NCBI RefSeq assembly: GCF_024746835.1
Contig: NZ_CP080531.1
Coordinates: 6,964,001 to 7,028,000, forward strand
DNA: 64,000 nt
From: Mesorhizobium sp. AR02
GTDB lineage: Bacteria > Pseudomonadota > Alphaproteobacteria > Rhizobiales > Rhizobiaceae
Direction of reading: 5' to 3'
Shown: positions 1 through 8,698 of the stretch, in pieces
Position numbering within the stretch: position 1 is the first letter of the stretch
How the letters are laid out: each line of letters starts with the position of its first letter
Translations under genes and position numbers: made by a program
The notes under the pieces: model-generated
What the model was told of the DNA's origin: nothing
Database searches by the model: none
What the model saw: only the letters and a program-made list of their open reading frames with translations

Positions 1-588
1 CCAGCACAGCGCACCACCCATCGAGCCGCAGGCGACGAAGATCTTCGCGCCCGGCGACTGTTCGGCATAGTGGTCAATCAGGGCCGCGACCTGTGCGGCG
101 CCCTTGTCGCCAAAATCGGGGAAATCCGGCGAGAGATAGAGCCCGCCATTGCCGGCCATCAAATTCTTGATGCGGTTGAAATTGCCACCGAAAGTGAAAT
201 CGTCGACGCCCTGCTTGCGGCTGCCGCCCTGCCCGTGCAGGTAAAGCACAATGACGGCGGCACCTTCCGTCTTGCCGACCGCGACGTGCCTGACATCGCC
301 GGCGTCGGTCTTCAGCATCAGGTCCTGCTGCACTTTGCGCACACCGGTGTCGGTGTATTGCGCATGCACGCGCTTTTCCGGCACCTCGTCGCGCTGGTTG
401 ATGTCGCGCATTTCGCGATAGTCGATGACCGTATAGGCGCCGTTGCTGTCGGACGAGAGCGCGGGCGGGTAGGCGAAGAGATCGTCCTTGAAGGGTTTTA
501 GTTCGAGCGCGTTGGCGTGGCCGGCGACGCAAACAAAAAATGCCGCGGCCAGGAAGGCGTTGAGTGGAGCAAGGAAACGAAAAGCCAT
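1..588 (-). CDS. alpha/beta hydrolase, exported, C-terminus missing
   Basis: The gene runs off the left edge of the window, so only the first 196 residues are visible. They begin with a Sec-type signal peptide (hydrophobic run LAPLNAFLAAAFFVCVAG, cleavage probably after HANA). An alpha/beta-hydrolase core follows, with an oxyanion-type LHGQGG stretch near residue 118 and a nucleophile-elbow candidate ACGSMGG near residue 188, in which the usual first Gly is Cys. This suggests a periplasmic or secreted esterase or phospholipase-like enzyme of unknown substrate. The catalytic Asp and His would lie beyond the window. The start is the ATG at 588, where the signal peptide begins. It lies on the same strand as the molybdenum-cofactor gene upstream, with a 32-nt gap, so it could be the last gene of that operon. 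Confidence 0.75.
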   Translation of the reverse strand, partial: MAFRFLAPLNAFLAAAFFVCVAGHANALELKPFKDDLFAYPPALSSDSNGAYTVIDYREMRDINQRDEVPEKRVHAQYTDTGVRKVQQDLMLKTDAGDVRHVAVGKTEGAAVIVLYLHGQGGSRKQGVDDFTFGGNFNRIKNLMAGNGGLYLSPDFPDFGDKGAAQVAALIDHYAEQSPGAKIFVACGSMGGALCW

Positions 589-620
589 GGCCCACGCATG
601 CGTAATTCAGCCTGGGTTTG

Positions 621-2231
621 TCAATCCTGCAGCACGCCGCCGGCGCCTTCGAGCGCCTCGCGGGTGTCGACATCGACAGACGCGCCCTCGCCGATCTCGA
701 CATCGATGACGTCGAGCCCTTCGGCCTCGACCAAGTGGCGGGCGCCGGTATCGCCTTCGAGATGAGCGATGGCCGGAAACAGCGAGCGCGGCAAAAGCAC
801 CGGGTTGCCGCGTTTGCCCTGATGCGAGGCGCGGACCACCGAATTGCCTCCGGCCTTGCGGAAGGCATCGATCAGCCGGTCGAGATCGTCTGACACAACG
901 CCAGGCATGTCTCCCAGAACAATCATCACGCCGGCGGTGTCTTCGGGCAGATAGGCAATACCGGCCTTCAGCGAGGTGGACAGGCCATCGGCGAAATCCG
1001 GATTGTCGGCGAAGGTGACGTCGAGGCCCGACAAAGCTGCGCGCACCCGCTCGCGCTGATGACCGGTGACGACGACCGTGCCCGAAGCCTTCGATCCGAG
1101 CGCGCGCTCGGCGGTGCGGCGCACCAGCGGCTTGCCGTCGAACAGCGCCATGAGCTTGTTCGGTCCGCCCATGCGGCTTGACCGGCCAGCCGCCAGAAGC
1201 ACGATGGCGACCTTGAGCCGGCTCTTGGCCGGCAGTGGTTCGCGCGGCTGCGGCCGTGTCGGGATTTCCATCAACAGCCCGCCAACGCCCATGCCGGCGA
1301 TATCCTTCGCGGTAACGTCGAGCCCGGCGATCAACCGGTCAAGCACCCAGTCGAAGCCGTTTTCCTTGGGGCTGCGGGCGCAGCCGGGCGCACCGATGAC
1401 CCGCTTGCCACCTAGTGTACCCAGCACCAGCAGATTGCCGGGATCGACCGGCATGCCGGCGCGGATGACAGTCCCGCCTGCCATTTCGATCGCCGCCGGA
1501 ACGACATCGGCGAAATCGCTCATCGCCGAGGCGCCGAAGATCACCACCATGTCGTTGTCGCGCGCCAGCGAGGCGGCGGCCTCCGCCACGGGTGCGATCT
1601 CGTGCGGCGTGCGACGCTCCGCCGTCAACCTGCCACCCGAGCGCGCCAGCCGCGCTTCGGTGACGCGCAATGTCTTGTCGAGCACACTGGGCTTGATGCC
1701 CGGCAGAACCGTCTGGATGACACCGACGCGCACCGGTTGATAGGCGTTGACGGCAAAGATCTCGCCGCCGGCACAGATTTTCGTAACAGTGTCGACCAAG
1801 CTGGAGGCGACCGCGAAGGGGATGATCTTCACCGTCGCCACCATCTGACCCTTTTCGACCGGCGCATGCTGCGCCAGCGTGGCGATGGTGATGGCCGGAT
1901 CGACGGCGTTGATGGCATCGATGACAGCAGCATCGACCGTGAAGATGCCTGATGCCTTGGCGTGGAGATTGACCCGACCGGTCGCGGCAGGCCTGGCCTC
2001 GATACCGTTGAAAGTCATGCTTTCGGCAATTCTTTGCGCCGCGGCGTCCTCGCCGAGATCGCCCGAGGAAAGCACGGCGGCAACGACCTGCAAGACGCCT
2101 GCCCGCTTGAGTATGGAGACGTCTTCGGCGCTCAGCCTGTGCGCCTTGCGAAAGCGCTTTTCGCCGGCAGCGGTGGCATGCGCCAACACCGCGCCTTCGG
2201 CCTCGTCAATCGCAATCGGACCGAATTTCAC
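621..2231 (-). CDS. molybdopterin-binding / MobA-like NTP transferase fusion
   Basis: A two-domain protein of 536 residues. Residues about 165-330 resemble the MoeA/MogA-type molybdopterin-binding fold (VIFGASAMSDFADVVP, then GAPGCARSPKENGFDW). Residues 340-536 form a MobA/MocA-like nucleotidyltransferase with the signature LAAGRSSRMGG at 346-356 and an LGDMPGV metal-binding segment. Such fusions are predicted to cytidylylate molybdopterin for xanthine-oxidase-family hydroxylases. The start is a GTG at 2231 that overlaps the TGA of the upstream xdhC-like gene (GTGA), indicating translational coupling. The context with CoxD, CoxE and XdhC proteins strongly supports a role in maturing a molybdenum hydroxylase. 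The choice between cytidylyl- and guanylyltransferase is inferred, not read from the sequence. Confidence 0.85.
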   Translation of the reverse strand: MKFGPIAIDEAEGAVLAHATAAGEKRFRKAHRLSAEDVSILKRAGVLQVVAAVLSSGDLGEDAAAQRIAESMTFNGIEARPAATGRVNLHAKASGIFTVDAAVIDAINAVDPAITIATLAQHAPVEKGQMVATVKIIPFAVASSLVDTVTKICAGGEIFAVNAYQPVRVGVIQTVLPGIKPSVLDKTLRVTEARLARSGGRLTAERRTPHEIAPVAEAAASLARDNDMVVIFGASAMSDFADVVPAAIEMAGGTVIRAGMPVDPGNLLVLGTLGGKRVIGAPGCARSPKENGFDWVLDRLIAGLDVTAKDIAGMGVGGLLMEIPTRPQPREPLPAKSRLKVAIVLLAAGRSSRMGGPNKLMALFDGKPLVRRTAERALGSKASGTVVVTGHQRERVRAALSGLDVTFADNPDFADGLSTSLKAGIAYLPEDTAGVMIVLGDMPGVVSDDLDRLIDAFRKAGGNSVVRASHQGKRGNPVLLPRSLFPAIAHLEGDTGARHLVEAEGLDVIDVEIGEGASVDVDTREALEGAGGVLQD

Positions 2232-2932
2232 GCCACTGCGCCTTTGGCATCGAGGCCGCGCGAGCGGAAGGCATAGATGGTCTGCGCGAGAACGGCGACA
2301 GCGATCTCGGCCGGGCTGGCGGCACCGATGTCGAGCCCGATCGGCGCATGGATACGGGCGATCTGGTCGGCACTGGCGCCCAGCGCCAGCAAGCGCTCTA
2401 CACGCTTGGCGTGCGTCTTGCGGCTGCCAAGCGCGCCGACATAGAAGCAATTGGCGTCGAGCGCCGCCTTTAGCGCGAAATCGTCGATCTTCGGGTCATG
2501 GGTGACGGCGGCAAGCGCGGTGTAGCTGTCGAGCGGCTGGCGTTTCAGCACATCTTCCGGCCACTCGGCATGCAAGGCGACATCGGGAAAGCGGTCCGGC
2601 GTGGCGAAGGCGGTGCGCGGATCGATGATCTCCAGGGGGTAGCCGGCGATCCTGGCCATTGGCGCCAGTGCCTGGCTGATATGGACGGCGCCGATCACCA
2701 CGAGCCGCGGCTGCGGCAGATGCGCGTTGAGAAAAAAGGTCCGGCCCTCGGCTTCGACCGAGCCGGAATTGCCCGATCGAAACGCCTTGGCGATCGCGGC
2801 TCCGAGATCGCCGGCGACCTGGTCGCCCTCGCGCACAATGCGGTCGCGCCCATCACCGAGATCGGTGACGAGGATCGCCGCGCGGCGGGCGCGGCGCTCG
2901 GCATTCAAAGTTTTTAGGGCGTATGGGTCCAT
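2228..2932 (-). CDS. XdhC family protein, Rossmann-domain member
   Basis: A 234-residue protein of the XdhC/CoxI family, which binds or inserts sulfurated molybdenum cofactor into xanthine-dehydrogenase-like enzymes. The C-terminal Rossmann-like part is clear: RLVVIGAVHISQALAP near residue 75 (a variant of the usual GAGH), IIDPR, THDPKIDDFAL, YVGALGSRKTH and a PIGLDIGAASPAEIAVA segment near the end. The N-terminal CxxGG domain is carried by the separate gene just upstream (2939-3277), so the XdhC function is split over two polypeptides. The stop overlaps the GTG start of the molybdopterin-binding gene downstream. Family assignment is confident; the exact cofactor step is inferred from the family. 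Confidence 0.88.
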   Translation of the reverse strand: MDPYALKTLNAERRARRAAILVTDLGDGRDRIVREGDQVAGDLGAAIAKAFRSGNSGSVEAEGRTFFLNAHLPQPRLVVIGAVHISQALAPMARIAGYPLEIIDPRTAFATPDRFPDVALHAEWPEDVLKRQPLDSYTALAAVTHDPKIDDFALKAALDANCFYVGALGSRKTHAKRVERLLALGASADQIARIHAPIGLDIGAASPAEIAVAVLAQTIYAFRSRGLDAKGAVA

Positions 2933-2938
2933 CTGAGA

Positions 2939-3277
2939 TCAGCCCAACCGCTCGACATACACCTTGATGCGGCCGCCACAGGACAGGCCGACCTGCCAGG
3001 CGGTCTCATCGGCGACGCCGAATTCGAGCATTTTGGCTTTCCCTGAGTCGATCACGTCGATTGCCTCGCTCACCACCGCCCCCTCGACGCAACCGCCCGA
3101 GACCGAGCCATGGAAATTGCCTTCGGCGTCGATGACCAGATGGCTGCCGACCGGCCTCGGCGCCGAACCCCAGGTCTCGACCACAGTGGCAATGGCGACA
3201 TCCTTGCCGTCCTTCATCCAGCCTTCCGCGATAATCAGCGGGTCGCGGGCCTCATCGAGATAGATGCTGTCGTCCAT
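2939..3277 (-). CDS. XdhC family protein, CxxGG-domain member
   Basis: A 112-residue protein that is essentially the N-terminal XdhC/CoxI domain alone. It shows GSAPRPVGSHLVI, SGGCVEGAVV near residue 60 and VGLSCGGRIKVYVE at the C-terminus; the two cysteines are in the positions typical of the family. It lies 6 nt upstream of the Rossmann-type XdhC gene and downstream of the CoxE-like gene, so the two half-proteins probably work together in delivering sulfurated molybdenum cofactor. In aerobic CO dehydrogenase clusters the equivalent gene is called coxF; the symbol is not used here because the structural genes are not visible. The start is the ATG at 3277. Confidence 0.87.
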   Translation of the reverse strand: MDDSIYLDEARDPLIIAEGWMKDGKDVAIATVVETWGSAPRPVGSHLVIDAEGNFHGSVSGGCVEGAVVSEAIDVIDSGKAKMLEFGVADETAWQVGLSCGGRIKVYVERLG

Positions 3278-3322
3278 GATCGCTTCTCTCAGAGTCTGTT
3301 TTTCCGGTGGATAAACATATGG

Positions 3323-4573
3323 CTATGCGGCGTGCTTCGCGCCAGCTTCCATCCATCGCCGCGGATCGACGGATTGTGCTGACTTCTTGTCGAGCGAGGC
3401 GCAAAGGTCGGCGAGCGCATCGAGATTGTGGACCGAACGGAATTCGTCGACATGCGGCAGCATCGCCTTGACGCCGCGGGCGCGCGCCTGGAAACCGTCA
3501 AAGCGCAGCAACGGATTGAGCCAGATCAGCCGCCGGCAGGATTTGTGCAGGCGCTCCATTTCCTCGGACAGGCCGGCGACATCGTCACGCTCCAGCCCGT
3601 CAGTGATCAGAAGCACGACCGCGCCCTGCCCCAGCACGCGCCGCGACCATACCAGGTTGAACTCGGCCAGCGTGTCGCCGATGCGCGTGCCACCCGACCA
3701 GTCCTTGACCGCCGCCGAACAGTCGGCAAGTGCCGCATCGGGATCGCGGTGGCGCATTTGCCGGGTCAGGTTGGTCAGCCGCGTGCCGAAGACGAAGGTG
3801 TGCACGCGGCGGCGCTTTTCCGTCAGCGCATGCAGGAAATGCAGGAAGATGCGCGTGTACTGGCTCATCGAACCGGAAATGTCGGCCAGCACCACCAGCG
3901 GCGGGTGGACTTCGCGGGCCGAGCGGAATTTCGGCAGGATCAATTCGCCGCCGGTGCGCGCGGCCGAGCGCATCATGGCGCGCGGGTCGATGCGGCGGCC
4001 ATGCGCGTCGGCCTTGAAACGCCTGGTCCGCACCATATCGAAAGGCAATCGCAGCTCGGCGATGGCCTTCTTGGCATCGGCCATCTCGGCGGCGTTCATC
4101 TGGGCAAAATCCTTGCCGCGCAACACCTCGTTGCCGGAAAAGGTGAAGCGGGCATCGACCTCGATCTCGGGGATCTCCTGCGGCGGCTGGTTCTTCTGGT
4201 GGCCTTCGAACATCGCCTGGCTGACGCGGTTCTCGGCCGCGCGCGGCTTCTGCTTCTCCCTGGCGTCAGGCGCCACTGGCGAAAACATCGCCAGCAGCTT
4301 CTCGATCAGTTCGCGCGATTTCCAGAACAGCCGGAAGGCTTCGTCGAAGACCGGGTGATCCTCATGCCTGGACACCAGCACCGCATGCAGCGTCCAGTAG
4401 AAATCGTCGCGTGAGCCGATGCCGGCGGCCAGCACCGCCTCGATGGCATCCTTGACCGAGGCCGGCCCGACCCGCATGCCCGCCTTGCGCAAGGTGCGGG
4501 CGAAATAGACGATGTTGTCGGCGATGCGCCCGTCCGGCGTCGCCTCTCTGGGGTCGGGGCGGGACGCGTTCAT
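3323..4573 (-). CDS. CoxE-type VWA domain protein
   Basis: A 416-residue protein of the CoxE family, the VWA-domain partner of MoxR/CoxD ATPases in maturation of molybdenum hydroxylases. The N-terminal half is helical and charged. The von Willebrand A domain begins near residue 220 and carries an intact MIDAS motif DISGS at 231-235, followed by TFVFGTRLTNLTR, a GGTRIGDTLAEF threonine loop and VLLITDGLERDD. The start is taken at ATG 4573, 4 nt after the stop of the ATPase gene; a GTG three bases upstream is an alternative, and the open frame continues further upstream without good start context. A hexameric ATPase plus a VWA chaperone suggests metal-centre remodelling, as described for CoxD/CoxE. 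Confidence 0.88.
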   Translation of the reverse strand: MNASRPDPREATPDGRIADNIVYFARTLRKAGMRVGPASVKDAIEAVLAAGIGSRDDFYWTLHAVLVSRHEDHPVFDEAFRLFWKSRELIEKLLAMFSPVAPDAREKQKPRAAENRVSQAMFEGHQKNQPPQEIPEIEVDARFTFSGNEVLRGKDFAQMNAAEMADAKKAIAELRLPFDMVRTRRFKADAHGRRIDPRAMMRSAARTGGELILPKFRSAREVHPPLVVLADISGSMSQYTRIFLHFLHALTEKRRRVHTFVFGTRLTNLTRQMRHRDPDAALADCSAAVKDWSGGTRIGDTLAEFNLVWSRRVLGQGAVVLLITDGLERDDVAGLSEEMERLHKSCRRLIWLNPLLRFDGFQARARGVKAMLPHVDEFRSVHNLDALADLCASLDKKSAQSVDPRRWMEAGAKHAA

Positions 4574-4577
4574 CACG

Positions 4578-5507
4578 CTACTGCGCCGCCGCGAGCTCGG
4601 CCTTGACCTCGTCGAGGATGCGCCGGCCCTCGCCCGAACCGATGCGGGCAATATCGTCCTGGTATTTCAACAGCACGCCGATCGTGTCGGACACGGTTTC
4701 GGGATCGAGCGCCACCTTGTCGAGTTCGGTCAGCGCGCCGGCCCAGTCGATGGTCTCGGCAACGCCCGGCACCTTGAACAGCTCGATCTGGCGCAGCTTC
4801 TGGATGAAGGAGACCACCTCCGCCGAAAGCCGCTGGTTGGCCTGCGGCACCTTGCGGCGCACGATCTCCAGTTCGCGCTCGGCGTTGGGATAATCGACCC
4901 AGTGATAGAGGCAGCGCCGCTTCAACGCGTCGTGGATCTCGCGGGTGCGGTTGGTGGTGATGATGACGATCGGCGGCTCTTCCGCCCTGATGGTGCCGAG
5001 TTCGGGCACCGTCACCTGGAAGTCGGACAGGATTTCGAGCAGGAAGGCTTCGAAGGCTTCGTCGGTGCGGTCGAGTTCGTCGATCAGGAAGACCGGGGCC
5101 GCCCCCGTCTTGCCGGTCAGAGCATCGAGCACCGGGCGGCGGATCAGGTATTTTTCGGAGAAGACGTTGCGCTCCATGGCGGAGCGGTCGACCTTGCCGG
5201 CCGCCTCCTCCATGCGGATTTCGATCATCTGCGCGGCGTAATTCCACTCGTAGACGGCCGAGGAAACGTCGAGCCCCTCATAGCACTGCAGCCGGATCAG
5301 CCGGCGGCCAAGCGCCTCTGCCAACACCTTGGCGATCTCGGTCTTGCCAACGCCGGCCTCGCCCTCGAGGAACAAGGGCCGGTTCATGCGCAGCGACAGG
5401 AAAAGCACGGTCGCCAGCGACCGGTCCGCCACATAGTCCGCGCCGGTCAGGAGATCGAGCGTCTCGTCGATCGTCCGCGGCACGGGGCGCGGTTTCAGTT
5501 CGGTCAT
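4578..5507 (-). CDS. MoxR/CoxD-type AAA+ ATPase
   Basis: A 309-residue MoxR-family AAA+ ATPase. Walker A is GEAGVGKT at 49-56, Walker B is VFLIDELDR at 139-147, and sensor-1-like IVIITTNRTRE with an arginine-finger region KRRCLYHWVDYP follows. CoxD is an ATPase of this family that helps assemble the copper-molybdenum centre of CO dehydrogenase. The CoxE-like VWA gene immediately downstream, and the XdhC pair after it, support that role here. Its ATG overlaps the TGA of the flavin reductase gene (ATGA at 5504-5507), so the two are translationally coupled. Other MoxR systems use the same pairing for different clients, so the client enzyme is inferred from the neighbourhood. Confidence 0.9.
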   Translation of the reverse strand: MTELKPRPVPRTIDETLDLLTGADYVADRSLATVLFLSLRMNRPLFLEGEAGVGKTEIAKVLAEALGRRLIRLQCYEGLDVSSAVYEWNYAAQMIEIRMEEAAGKVDRSAMERNVFSEKYLIRRPVLDALTGKTGAAPVFLIDELDRTDEAFEAFLLEILSDFQVTVPELGTIRAEEPPIVIITTNRTREIHDALKRRCLYHWVDYPNAERELEIVRRKVPQANQRLSAEVVSFIQKLRQIELFKVPGVAETIDWAGALTELDKVALDPETVSDTIGVLLKYQDDIARIGSGEGRRILDEVKAELAAAQ

Positions 5508-6031
5508 TCTTTCTCCGTGAACGCCGCCGCTCCGCTGTCCAGGACATGGTAACCGCGGGCGTGGTAGATCAGCGGCCGCAAATTATCGCCCATGCGCAGG
5601 CCTGTCACCTTGCCAAAAAGCACACGATGGGTGGCCAGGTCCTTGGTGTCGATCAATTCGCAGTCGAACACGGCGAGTGCGCCCTTCAGCGTCGGCGCAC
5701 CGGTGGAAATCACATCCCACTCACCGAGTGCGAAACGCTCTTCAAGCGGCAGGCCGGTGATGCCGGAAAAGCCGATCGACAGCGGCTCCTGGTGCGAGGC
5801 CAGCGTGTTCAGGGCAAACCGGCCGTTTTGCACGAACAGCTCGTTCTTGGTATTTTCGCGATTGAGGCAGACCAGAATGGTCGGCGGTGTGTCCGACACC
5901 GAACAGGCGGCAATCACCGTCGTGCCGCGCTTCCCCGCCGGCCCGTCGGTGGTCACCACGTGGACGTGGCCGGCAAAATGGCTCATCGCGTCGCGATAGG
6001 CCTGCGGCCCAATATCGTTCTTCTTCAGCAC
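5504..6031 (-). CDS. flavin reductase family protein (FMN-binding)
   Basis: A protein of the flavin reductase-like/RutF-HpaC family, which binds FMN and often passes reduced flavin to a partner oxygenase. Recognisable parts are AMSHFAGHVHVVTTDG at the start, the flavin-binding segment TVIAACSVSDTPPTILVCLN, FALNTLA, and the C-terminal LRPLIYHARGYHVL. The start is set at the GTG of VLKKNDIG (6031), giving 175 residues, the usual family size. The frame stays open to an ATG at 6109, but a promoter-like and dyad-rich stretch (6050-6095) lies there. It is the first gene of the CoxD/CoxE/XdhC operon and overlaps CoxD by ATGA. A flavin reductase in that position is not part of the classical cox set. 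Confidence 0.8.
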   Translation of the reverse strand: MLKKNDIGPQAYRDAMSHFAGHVHVVTTDGPAGKRGTTVIAACSVSDTPPTILVCLNRENTKNELFVQNGRFALNTLASHQEPLSIGFSGITGLPLEERFALGEWDVISTGAPTLKGALAVFDCELIDTKDLATHRVLFGKVTGLRMGDNLRPLIYHARGYHVLDSGAAAFTEKE

Positions 6032-6212
6032 CGGGAATATTCCATGGCCAGTATCGTCCTGACATATATGGCCAGACATGACATGCCACAAGCGAAGTGC
6101 TTGGCCCATATCCCTGAATTCGCGTGTTGCACCAAGGCCGGGCAGCCTTTAGGTCTTGGCGGGAATTGGCGCCTGCGCGATGTCGCGGGCTTGGGAGGAA
6201 CTCTTCGGCAGG

Positions 6213-7286
6213 ATGCGACCCGGGGCAACGATATCCGCCGCACTGGCCTGGCTGCTCCTGGCCGGTGCCGCCAGCGCCCAGACGCTCACGATCGGCGTCG
6301 CCGCACCGTTGTCGGGACCGTCGACCGTCCTCGGCAAGCAGATCGAGGCCGGGGCTAGGCTCGCGGCGCAAGCAAACGGCATAGAACTGAAGACCGAGGA
6401 CGACGCCTGCACCGCCGATGGTGGTGCCGCCGCGGCCAGGGACTTCGCGGCGGCCAAGGTCAGTGTCGTCGTCGGCTTCCTCTGCACCGAGGCCATCGAG
6501 GCGGCGATGCCGATCCTCAAGGACGCCAACATCCCTGTCATCACCGTCGGGGTGCGCACCGAAAGCCTGACCGACCGCCGTGCCAAGACCGGTTGGCCGG
6601 TCTATCGCCTGGGGCCGCGCGGCGACGATGAGCGCAACGCCGTTGCCTCCACCCTCACCCGGCTGTGGCAGAACGAGCTGTTCGCCATCATAGACGATGG
6701 CACCATCTATGGCCGCGAGATGGCCGAGACCTTTCGCGCGGCGGCCGAGCAAGCGGCGCTGAAGCCGGTCTTCGTCGACACGTTCCGGCCGCAGCTCGAC
6801 AACCAGATCGGCCTTGTCGGCCGGCTGAAGAAAGCCGGCGCCACGCATGTCTTTGCCGGCGGCGACGGCGACGACATCGCCATCATGGGCCGCGATGCCG
6901 GCCAGCTCGAAGCCGGCATCACCTTTGCCGGCGGCGAAAATCTGCGCACACCGCCCGGCGATGTACCCTATGTCACGGGCACGCTGATGATCGCACCGCC
7001 GGAATGGGTCGATGTCGCCGACCCAAAAGTGCTGGAAAGTTTCTCCACACAGAAAATCGTGCCTGACGGCTACACATTGCCTGCCTATGCGGCGGTCGAG
7101 ATTGCCAAGGCAGCGTCGGCCTTGTCCGGAAGCTCAGGCAAGCCGCTGACTGAGGCGCTGATCGGTCATGATTTCATCACGGCGATCGGACCGATCCGCT
7201 TCGACGCCAAGGGCGACCTCAGCCAGAGCCCCTACCGCGTCTTCCGCTTCGACGGCACGCGCTTCGTGCCCTTGGAAAGCAACTGA
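6213..7286 (+). CDS. ABC transporter substrate-binding protein (Leu/Ile/Val-type)
   Basis: A periplasmic binding protein, type 1 fold, of the branched-chain amino acid/amide family (about 357 residues from this start). A Sec signal peptide (TISAALAWLLLAGAASA) is followed by the typical mature start QTLTIGVAAPLSGPST. Further markers are VVVGFLCTEAIEAAMPIL, IPVITVGVRT, and VARLKK-like domain-swapped segments ending in PYRVFRFDG. The ATG at 6213 directly precedes the signal peptide and has GGGAGGA about 13 nt upstream; ATG 6180 and TTG 6156 are alternatives in the same frame. No permease or ATPase gene is nearby, so the protein is an orphan or serves a transporter elsewhere. It overlaps the next gene at TGATG, coupling it to a P1 peptidase. 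Confidence 0.82.
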   Translation: MRPGATISAALAWLLLAGAASAQTLTIGVAAPLSGPSTVLGKQIEAGARLAAQANGIELKTEDDACTADGGAAAARDFAAAKVSVVVGFLCTEAIEAAMPILKDANIPVITVGVRTESLTDRRAKTGWPVYRLGPRGDDERNAVASTLTRLWQNELFAIIDDGTIYGREMAETFRAAAEQAALKPVFVDTFRPQLDNQIGLVGRLKKAGATHVFAGGDGDDIAIMGRDAGQLEAGITFAGGENLRTPPGDVPYVTGTLMIAPPEWVDVADPKVLESFSTQKIVPDGYTLPAYAAVEIAKAASALSGSSGKPLTEALIGHDFITAIGPIRFDAKGDLSQSPYRVFRFDGTRFVPLESN

Positions 7287-8308
7287 TGTTCCGCACCGGT
7301 CCGCGCAATCTGATCACCGACGTTGCCGGCCTGCACGTCGGCAATGCTTCCGACGCCAGGCTGAAGTCCGGCGTGACGACAGTGCTTTGCGACGAACCGG
7401 CTGTGGCCGGTGTCCAGATCCTCGGCGGCGCGCCGGGCACGCGCGAGACGGACCTGCTCGAACCGCACAATTCGATCGAGGCGATCCACGCCGTGGTGCT
7501 GTCGGGCGGTTCGGCTTTCGGCCTTGACGCTGCGTCCGGCGTGCAGGCGGCGCTGCGCGAACGCGGCATCGGCTTCGAAATGGGCGGCTTTCGCGTGCCG
7601 ATCGTGCCGTCGGCGATCCTCTTCGACCTGCGCAATGGCGGCGACAAGGATTGGGGCCGCTATCCCCCCTACCGTGACCTCGGCTATGAGGCAGCGCAAT
7701 CCGCCGCCACCGATTTCGAGCTCGGCACGGCCGGCGCCGGCACCGGTGCGCTCACCGCGGGGCTGAAGGGTGGCCTGGGCTCGGCCTCGACGCTTTTGGA
7801 CAATGGCGTCACCATTGGTGCGCTGGCCGCCGTCAATCCGACCGGCTCGGTGACTGTCAGCCGCACCCACCATTTCTGGGCAGCACCATTCGAAATCGGC
7901 GACGAATTCGGCGGGCTCGGCTACCCCTGGCCAATGCCGGACGATGCCAAGAGCATCTTGCTGAAATACCGCGACAAGCAGGCAGGCAGGCAGATGGAGA
8001 TCGGCGGCAACACCACCATCGCCGTCATTGCGACGGACGCGGTCCTCACCAAGGCCGCGGCAAAACGCCTGGCGATGTCGGCGCATGACGGCTTCGTGCG
8101 CGCCATCTGGCCGACGCACACGCCGGCCGACGGCGACCTAGTGTTCGCGCTAGCGACAGGAAAGAGCGGCATCCGGCTCGAAGCCGATGCGGCAATCGAC
8201 CTCTATGCCGCGGCCGGCGCCACCATGGCGCGCGCCATCAGCCGCGGCGTGTTTGCCGCGACGCCAGCCGACAACGACCTGTTTCCCGTCTGGTCGTCGC
8301 GTCGCTAG
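7286..8308 (+). CDS. P1 family (DmpA/NylC-type) self-processing peptidase
   Basis: A 340-residue member of the P1/DmpA-type Ntn hydrolases, which cleave themselves to expose an N-terminal nucleophile. Landmarks are NLITDVAGLHVGNA at residue 8, VLSGGSAFGLDAASGV at 71-86, GTGALTAGLKGG at 152-163, and IGGNTTIAVIATDA around the predicted processing site N242/T243. The Asn-Thr bond matches the site known for NylC-type nylon oligomer hydrolases rather than the Gly-Ser site of DmpA. Members act as aminopeptidases or endo-amidases; the natural substrate cannot be read. The ATG overlaps the stop of the binding-protein gene, so uptake and hydrolysis of a small amide or peptide may be linked. Confidence 0.87.
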   Translation: MFRTGPRNLITDVAGLHVGNASDARLKSGVTTVLCDEPAVAGVQILGGAPGTRETDLLEPHNSIEAIHAVVLSGGSAFGLDAASGVQAALRERGIGFEMGGFRVPIVPSAILFDLRNGGDKDWGRYPPYRDLGYEAAQSAATDFELGTAGAGTGALTAGLKGGLGSASTLLDNGVTIGALAAVNPTGSVTVSRTHHFWAAPFEIGDEFGGLGYPWPMPDDAKSILLKYRDKQAGRQMEIGGNTTIAVIATDAVLTKAAAKRLAMSAHDGFVRAIWPTHTPADGDLVFALATGKSGIRLEADAAIDLYAAAGATMARAISRGVFAATPADNDLFPVWSSRR

Positions 8309-8320
8309 CGGGTCGCCCTA

Positions 8321-8575
8321 TCAGACCGGATCGGACTTTTCTTCCTCGAACGTCACCGCCACATCGGAATTCGCCGACAGCCACACCTTCTTGCCATCGA
8401 CCTCGGCAACCAGGGCCAGAGGAATGTAGTGGTGATGGCCCTTGTGAGCGCCCTCGCCGCTGTCGGCCTTGGTCAGCTTGATGCGCTGGCCGTCGACCTT
8501 GTCGACAGTGCCGACATGCACGCCATCGGCGCCGACGACTTCCATATGCTCACGAATTTTGCTGGTGTCGGTCAT
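8321..8575 (-). CDS. DUF2171 family small protein
   Basis: An 84-residue acidic cytoplasmic protein matching the DUF2171 family: IREHMEVVGADGVHVGTVDKVDG, a central GHHHYIPLALVAEVDG and a C-terminal VWLSANSDVAV. The fold is PRC-barrel-like (short beta strands with a conserved D-G-x-x-V-G-T-V-D). Function is unknown. The HKGHHH cluster near residue 44 could bind a metal, but this is speculation. It is a single gene, convergent with the P1 peptidase gene 12 nt away and divergent from the secreted DUF2259 protein. Confidence 0.85.
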   Translation of the reverse strand: MTDTSKIREHMEVVGADGVHVGTVDKVDGQRIKLTKADSGEGAHKGHHHYIPLALVAEVDGKKVWLSANSDVAVTFEEEKSDPV

Positions 8576-8698
8576 GGTGGTTCTCCATTGGGACTGCCGA
8601 CAATAACAAATGACGGGCCGATTGGATGCATCGGCTTTTGACCCGCACGACGTTTTGATTCGGCCGTGCTAGGGATTGAAACGATCACGGCTGCCGGA

